From NCBI GenBank assembly GCA_964016885.1, contig OZ024743.1, positions 11,582,506-11,646,505 of the forward strand: 64,000 bases of DNA, in the 5' to 3' direction. Below the pieces are notes generated by a model, which had not been told where the DNA came from, did no database searches, and saw only the letters and a program-made list of their open reading frames with translations. The position numbers and the translations under genes are program-made. Each line of letters starts with the position of its first letter. The first letter of the stretch is position 1. This document shows positions 57,801 through 64,000 of the stretch, in pieces. The stretch comes from Eledone cirrhosa (taxonomy: Eukaryota; Mollusca; Cephalopoda; Octopoda; Eledonidae).

Positions 57801-60800
57801 GCCACAATAAAAAGCACCCAGTTTACCCTGTCATATAGTCGTTTGGTGCTACAATAAAAGTACCCAGTTTACCCTGTCATATAGTCGTTTGGTGCTACAA
57901 TAAATAGAACCAGGTTTACCCTGTCATATAGTCGTTTGGTGCCACAATCAAAAGCACCCAGTTTACCCTGTCATATGGTCATTTGGTGCCACAATAAAAA
58001 GCACTCAGTTTACCCTGTCATATGGTCGTTTGGTGCCACAATCAAAAGCAGCCAGTTTACCCTGTCATATGGTCGTTTGGTGCTACAATAAAAAGTACCC
58101 AGTTTACCCTGTCATATGGTCGTTCGATCCCACAATAAAAAGCACCCAGTTTACCCTGTCATATAGTCGTTTGGTGCCACAATAAAAAGCACCCAGTTTA
58201 CCCTGTCATATAGTCGTTTGGTGCCACAATAAAAAGTACCTAGTTTACCCTGTCATATGGTCGTTTGGTGCCACAATAAAAATCACCCAGTTTACCCTGT
58301 CATATAGTCGTTTGGTGCCACAATAAAAAGTACCTAGTTTACCCTGTCATATGGTCGTTTGGTGCCACAATAAAAAGCACCCAGTTTACCCTGTCATATA
58401 GTCGTTTGGTACCACAATAAAAAGTACCCAGTTTACCCTGTCATATGGTCGTTTGGTGCCACAATAAAAAGTACCCAGTTTACCCTGTCATACAGTCGTT
58501 TGGTGCCACAATATAAAGTACCCAGTTTACCCTGTCATATGGTCGTTTGGTGCCACAATAAAAAGTGCCCAGTTTACCCTATCATATAGTCGTTTGGTGC
58601 CACAATAAAAAGTACCCAGTTTACCCTGTCATATGGTCGTTTGGTGCCACAATAAAAAGCACCCAGTTTACCCTGTCATATGGTCGTTTGGTGCCACAAT
58701 AAAAAGCACCCAGTTTACCCTGTCATATAGTCGTTTGGTGCCACAATAAAAAGCACCCAGTTTACCCTGTCATATAGTCGTTTGGTGCTACAATAAAAAG
58801 TACCCAGTTTACCCTGTCATATAGTCGTTTGGTGCTACAATAAAAAGCACCCAGTTTACCCTGTCATATGGTCGTTTGGTGCTACAATAAAAAGCACCCA
58901 GTTTACCCTGTCATATAGTCGTTTGGTGCCACAATAAAAAGCACCCAGTTTACCCTGTCATATAGTCGTTTGGTGCTACAATAAAAAGCACCCAGTTTAC
59001 CCTGTCATATAGTCGTTTGGTGCCACAATCAAAAGCACCCAGTTTACCCTGTCATATGGTCGTTTGGTGCTACAATAAAAAGCACTCAGTTTACCCTGTC
59101 ATATAGTCGTTTGGTGCCACAATCAAAAGTACCCAGTTTACCCTGTCATATGGTCGTTTGGTGCTACAATAAAAAGTACCCAGTTTACCCTGTCATATGG
59201 TCGTTTGGTGCCACAATAAAAAGCACCCAGTTTACCCTGTCATATAGTCGTTTGGTGCCACAATAAAAAGTACCCAGTTTACCCTGTCATATGGTCGTTT
59301 GGTCCCACAATAAAAAGCACCCAGTTTACCCTGTCATGTAGTCGTTTGGTGCCACAATAAAAAGCACCCAGTTTACCCTGTCATATAGTCGTTTGGTGCC
59401 ACAATAAAAAGCACCCAGTTTACCCTGTCATATGGTCGTTTGGTGCCACAATAAAAAGTACCCAGTTTACCCTGTCATATAGTTGTTTGGTGCTACAATA
59501 AAAAGTACCCAGCTTACCCTGTCATATAGTCGTTTGGTGCTACAATAAAAAGTACCCAGTTTACCCTGTCATATAGTCGTTTGGTGCGACAATAAAAAGC
59601 ACCCAGTTTACCCTGTCATATGGTCGTTTGGTGCCACAATAAAAAGCACCCAGTTTACCCTGTCATATAGTCGTTTGGTGCTACAATAAAAGTACCCAGT
59701 TTACCCTGTCATATAGTCGTTTGGTGCTACAATAAAAAGCACCAGGTTTACCCTGTCATATAGTCGTTTGGTGCCACAATCAAAAGCACCCAGTTTACCC
59801 TGTCATATGGTCATTTGGTGCCACAATAAAAAGCACTCAGTTTACCCTGTCATATGGTCGTTTGGTGCCACAATCAAAAGCAGCCAGTTTACCCTGTCAT
59901 ATGGTCGTTTGGTGCTACAATAAAAAGTACCCAGTTTACCCTGTCATATGGTCGTTCGGTCCCACAATAAAAAGCACCCAGTTTACCCTGTCATATAGTC
60001 GTTTGGTGCCACAATAAAAAGCACCCAGTTTACCCTGTCATATAGTCGTTTGGTGCCACAATAAAAAGTACCTAGTTTACCCTGTCATATGGTCGTTTGG
60101 TGCCACAATAAAAAGCACCCAGTTTACCCTGTCATATAGTCGTTTGGTGCCACAATAAAAAGTACCTAGTTTACCCTGTCATATGGTCGTTTGGTGCCAC
60201 AATAAAAAGCACCCAGTTTACCCTGTCATATAGTCGTTTGGTGCCACAATAAAAAGTACCCAGTTTACCCTGTCATATGGTCGTTTGGTGCCACAATAAA
60301 AAGTACCCAGTTTACCCTGTCATACAGTCGTTTGGTGCCACAATATAAAGTACCCAGTTTACCCTGTCATATGGTCGTTTGGTGCCACAATAAAAAGTGC
60401 CCAGTTTACCCTATCATATAGTCGTTTGGTGCCACAATAAAAAGTACCCAGTTTACCCTGTCATATGGTCGTTTGGTGCTACAATAAAAAGCACCCAGTT
60501 TACCCTGTCATATGGTCGTTTGGTGCCACAATAAAAAGCACCCAGTTTACCCTGTCATATAGTCGTTTGGTGCCACAATAAAAAGTACCCAGTTTACCCT
60601 GTCATATGGTCGTTTGGTGCCACAATAAAAAGTACCCAGTTTACCCTGTCATATAGTCGTTTGGTGCCACAATATAAAGTACCCAGTTTACCCTGTCATA
60701 TGGTCGTTTGGTGCCACAATAAAAAGTGCCCAGTTTACCCTATCATATAGTCGTTTGTTGCCACAATAAAAAGTACCCAGTTTACCCTGTCATATGGTCG

Positions 60801-63800
60801 TTTGGTGCTACAATAAAAAGCACCCAGTTTACCCTGTCATATGGTCGTTTGGTGCCACAATAAAAAGCACCCAGTTTACCCTGTCATATAGTCGTTTGGT
60901 GCTACAATAAAAGTACCCAGTTTACCCTGTCATATAGTCGTTTGGTGCTACAATAAATAGCACCAGGTTTACCCTGTCATATAGTCGTTTGGTGCCACAA
61001 TCAAAAGCACCCAGTTTACCCTGTCATATGGTCATTTGGTGCCACAATAAAAAGCACTCAGTTTACCCTGTCATATGGTCGTTTGGTGCCACAATCAAAA
61101 GCAGCCAGTTTACCCTGTCATATGGTCGTTTGGTGCTACAATAAAAAGTACCCAGTTTACCCTGTCATATGGTCGTTCGGTCCCACAATAAAAAGCACCC
61201 AGTTTACCCTGTCATATAGTCGTTTGGTGCCACAATAAAAAGCACCCAGTTTACCCTGTCATATAGTCGTTTGGTGCCACAATAAAAAGTACCTAGTTTA
61301 CCCTGTCATATGGTCGTTTGGTGCCACAATAAAAAGCACCCAGTTTACCCTGTCATATAGTCGTTTGGTGCCACAATAAAAAGTACCTAGTTTACCCTGT
61401 CATATGGTCGTTTGGTGCCACAATAAAAAGCACCCAGTTTACCCTGTCATATAGTCGTTTGGTGCCACAATAAAAAGTACCCAGTTTACCCTGTCATATG
61501 GTCGTTTGGTGCCACAATAAAAAGTACCCAGTTTACCCTGTCATATGGTCGTTTGGTCCCACAATAAAAAGCACCCAGTTTACCCTGTCATGTAGTCGTT
61601 TGGTGCCACAATAAAAAGCACCCAGTTTACCCTGTCATATAGTCGTTTGGTGCCACAATAAAAAGCACCCAGTTTACCCTGTCATATGGTCGTTTGGTGC
61701 CACAATAAAAAGTACCCAGTTTACCCTGTCATATAGTCGTTTGGTGCTACAATAAAAAGTACCCAGTTTACCCTGTCATATAGTCGTTTGGTGCTACAAT
61801 AAAAAGTACCCAGTTTACCCTGTCATATAGTCGTTTGGTGCGACAATAAAAAGCACCCAGTTTACCCTGTCATATGGTCGTTTGGTGCCACAATAAAAAG
61901 CACCCAGTTTACCCTGTCATATAGTCGTTTGGTGCTACAATAAAAGTACCCAGTTTACCCTGTCATATAGTCGTTTGGTGCTACAATAAAAAGTACCCAG
62001 TTTACCCTGTCATATGGTCGTTTGGTCCCACAATAAAAAGCACCCAGTTTACCCTGTCATGTAGTCGTTTGGTGCCACAATAAAAAGCACCCAGTTTACC
62101 CTGTCATATAGTCGTTTGGTGCCACAATAAAAAGCACCCAGTTTACCCTGTCATATGGTCGTTTGGTGACACAATAAAAAGCACCCAGTTTACCCTGTCA
62201 TATAGTCGTATGGTGCCACAATAAAAAGCACCCAGTTTACCCTGTCATATGGTCGTTTGGTGCCACAATCAAAAGCACCCAGTTTACCCTGTCATATAGT
62301 CGTTTGGTCCCACAATAAAAAGCACCCAGTTTACCCTGTCATATAGTCGTTTGGTGCTACAATAAAAAGCACCCAGTTTACCCTGTCATATAGTCGTTTG
62401 GTACCACAATAAAAAGCACCCAGTTTACCCTGTCATATAGTCGTTTGGTGACACAATAAAAAGCACCCAGTTTACCCTGTCATATAGTCGTTTGGTGCCA
62501 CAATAAAAAGCACCCAGTTTACCCTGTCATATAGTCGTTTGGTGCCACAATAAAAAGCACCCAGTTTACCCTGTCATATAGTCGTTCGGTGCCACAATAA
62601 AAAGCACCCAGTTTACCCTGTCATATAGTCGTTTGGTGCCACAATAAAAAGCACCCAGTTTACCCTGTCATATGGTCGTTTGGTGACACAATAAAAAGCA
62701 CCCAGTTTACCCTGTCATATAGTCGTTTGGCTCCACAATGAAAAAGCACCCAGTTTACCCTGTCATATAGTCGTTTGGTGCCACAATAAAACGCACCCAG
62801 TTTACCCTGTCATATGGTCGTTTGGTGTCACAATAAAAAGCACCCAGTTTACCCTGTCATATGGTCGTTTGGTGCCACAATAAAAAGCACCCAGTTTACC
62901 CTGTCATATAGTCGTTTGGTGCCACAATAAAAAGCACCCAGTTTACCCTGTCATATAGTCGTTTGGTGCCACAATAAAAAGCACCCAGTTTACCCTGTCA
63001 TATGGTCGTTTGGTGACACAATAAAAAGCACCCAGTTTACCCTGTCATATAGTCGTATGGTGCCACAATAAAAAGCACCCAGTTTACCCTGTCATATGGT
63101 CGTTTGGTGCCACAATAAAAAGCACCCAGTTTACCCTGTCATATGGTCGTTTGGTGCCACAATAAAAAGCACCCAGTTTACCCTGTCATATAGTCGTTTG
63201 GTGCCACAATAAAAAGCACCCAGTTTACCCTGTCATATAGTCGTTTGGTGCTACAATAAAAAGTACCCAGTTTACCCTGTCATATAGTCGTTTGGTGCTA
63301 CAATAAAAAGCACCCAGTTTACCCTGTCATATGGTCGTTTGGTGCTACAATAAAAAGCACCCAGTTTACCCTGTCATATAGTCGTTTGGTGCCACAATAA
63401 AAAGCACCCAGTTTACCCTGTCATATGGTCGTTTGGTGCTACAATAAAAAGCACCCAGTTTACCCTGTCATATAGTCGTTTGGTGCCACAATCAAAAGCA
63501 CCCAGTTTACCCTGTCATATGGTCGTTTGGTGCTACAATAAAAAGCACTCAGTTTACCCTGTCATATAGTCGTTTGGTGCCACAATCAAAAGCACCCAGT
63601 TTACCCTGTCATATGGTCGTTTGGTGCTACAATAAAAAGTACCCAGTTTACCCTGTCATATGGTCGTTTGGTGCCACAATAAAAAGCACCCAGTTTACCC
63701 TGTCATATAGTCGTTTGGTGCCACAATAAAAAGTACCCAGTTTACCCTGTCATATGGTCGTTTGGTCCCACAATAAAAAGCACCCAGTTTACCCTGTCAT

Positions 63801-64000
63801 GTAGTCGTTTGGTGCCACAATAAAAAGCACCCAGTTTACCCTGTCATATAGTCGTTTGGTGCCACAATAAAAAGCACCCAGTTTACCCTGTCATATGGTC
63901 GTTTGGTGCCACAATAAAAAGTACCCAGTTTACCCTGTCATATAGTCGTTTGGTGCTACAATAAAAAGTACCCAGTTTACCCTGTCATATAGTCGTTTGG
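54900..64000 (+). repeat. Distal satellite segment with 4,321- and 6,295-bp periodicities
   Basis: This part is richer in units with gtacccag, gtcccac, gcgacaat and catgtag. Markers pair at 4,321 bp (cagcttaccc at 55,190 and 59,511; catgtag at 55,014 and 59,335). About 55,690-57,705 pairs with 61,985-64,000 at 6,295 bp, including the ataaaacgc unit at 56,491 and 62,786. The second match is cut by the window end. Confidence 0.75.

Larger units (their letters stand above)
15537..64000 (+). repeat. 47-bp satellite array, about 1,030 monomers, open to the right
   Basis: A single tandem array fills the last 48.5 kb. Monomer landmarks are cacccagtttaccctg, gtcgtttggtgccac and aataaaaag, repeating every 47 bp in one orientation with no interruption, inversion or inserted element seen. 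Length variants exist: 48 bp units with taccacaatgaaaaag, units 2 bp shorter with gttcaccgtcat, and units with an A-run shortened to ataaaagtac. Common base variants are tatag/tatgg and gtgccac/gtgctac/gtgacac/gtgtcac. The unit is not a multiple of three and each unit carries a TAA in one phase, so it is not coding. A role such as centromeric or heterochromatic satellite is possible but not shown. Confidence 0.97.

Noticed and set aside
15442..64000. CRISPR array
   Set aside because: There are no unique spacers; the whole 47-bp unit is repeated, no cas genes are present, and the context is animal retrotransposons.
15537..64000. CENP-B box or known centromere motif
   Set aside because: The ttcgtttgg in the rare tatgttcg units matches only the first few bases of the box and lacks the cggg part. 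A centromere role is neither shown nor excluded.

Overview
The window looks like repeat-dense animal DNA, most probably from a cephalopod such as an octopus. Three things point there: tRNA-derived SINEs with a B box of the gagttcaaatcccgcc type and an AAT-repeat tail; a dispersed retroposon tail with the words gctagc and acgtaaaacg that ends in a GAT trinucleotide run; and abundant CA/TA microsatellites. The species assignment rests on remembered repeat families, not on a search. No host protein-coding gene, rRNA or canonical tRNA gene could be supported. There are no operons, ribosome binding sites or bacterial-style terminators.

Layout. Positions 1-2,150 hold fragments of retroposons: a LINE 3' tail, a LINE C-terminal fragment, a tRNA-SINE carrying the LINE tail, and a truncated LINE copy on the minus strand. 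Positions 2,158-5,583 are a nearly complete non-LTR retrotransposon with an uninterrupted 1,002-residue endonuclease/reverse-transcriptase ORF, a PHD-like C4HC3 zinc finger and a 3' tail made of about 46-49 bp tandem units. Positions 5,985-6,560 hold a decayed LINE end. Positions 6,745-10,497 hold three co-oriented minus-strand elements sharing one 3' terminus and a (TATG)n-type tail; the middle one is a broken LINE with C-terminal zinc fingers. Positions 10,570-14,690 hold SINE fragments, an internally deleted mariner remnant, a 391-bp inverted-repeat element (MITE), a decayed cysteine-rich ORF and another LINE end.

From 15,442 to the end of the window runs one uninterrupted satellite array: 47-bp monomers, all on the same strand, about 1,030 copies over 48.5 kb, continuing past the right edge. 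Diagnostic variants recur at fixed distances (5,590, 3,428, 2,772, about 2,630, 5,262, 6,295 and 4,321 bp), so the array is built from overlapping long higher-order duplications, at least one of them nearly identical and so probably recent.

The main result is a likely origin for the satellite. Its monomer aligns with the tandem unit in the 3' tail of the LINE and SINEs found 10-15 kb away in the same window, and the two monomers at the left edge of the array are intermediate between that tail and the array consensus. The window therefore appears to contain donor, intermediate and expanded product of a retrotransposon-tail-to-satellite conversion.
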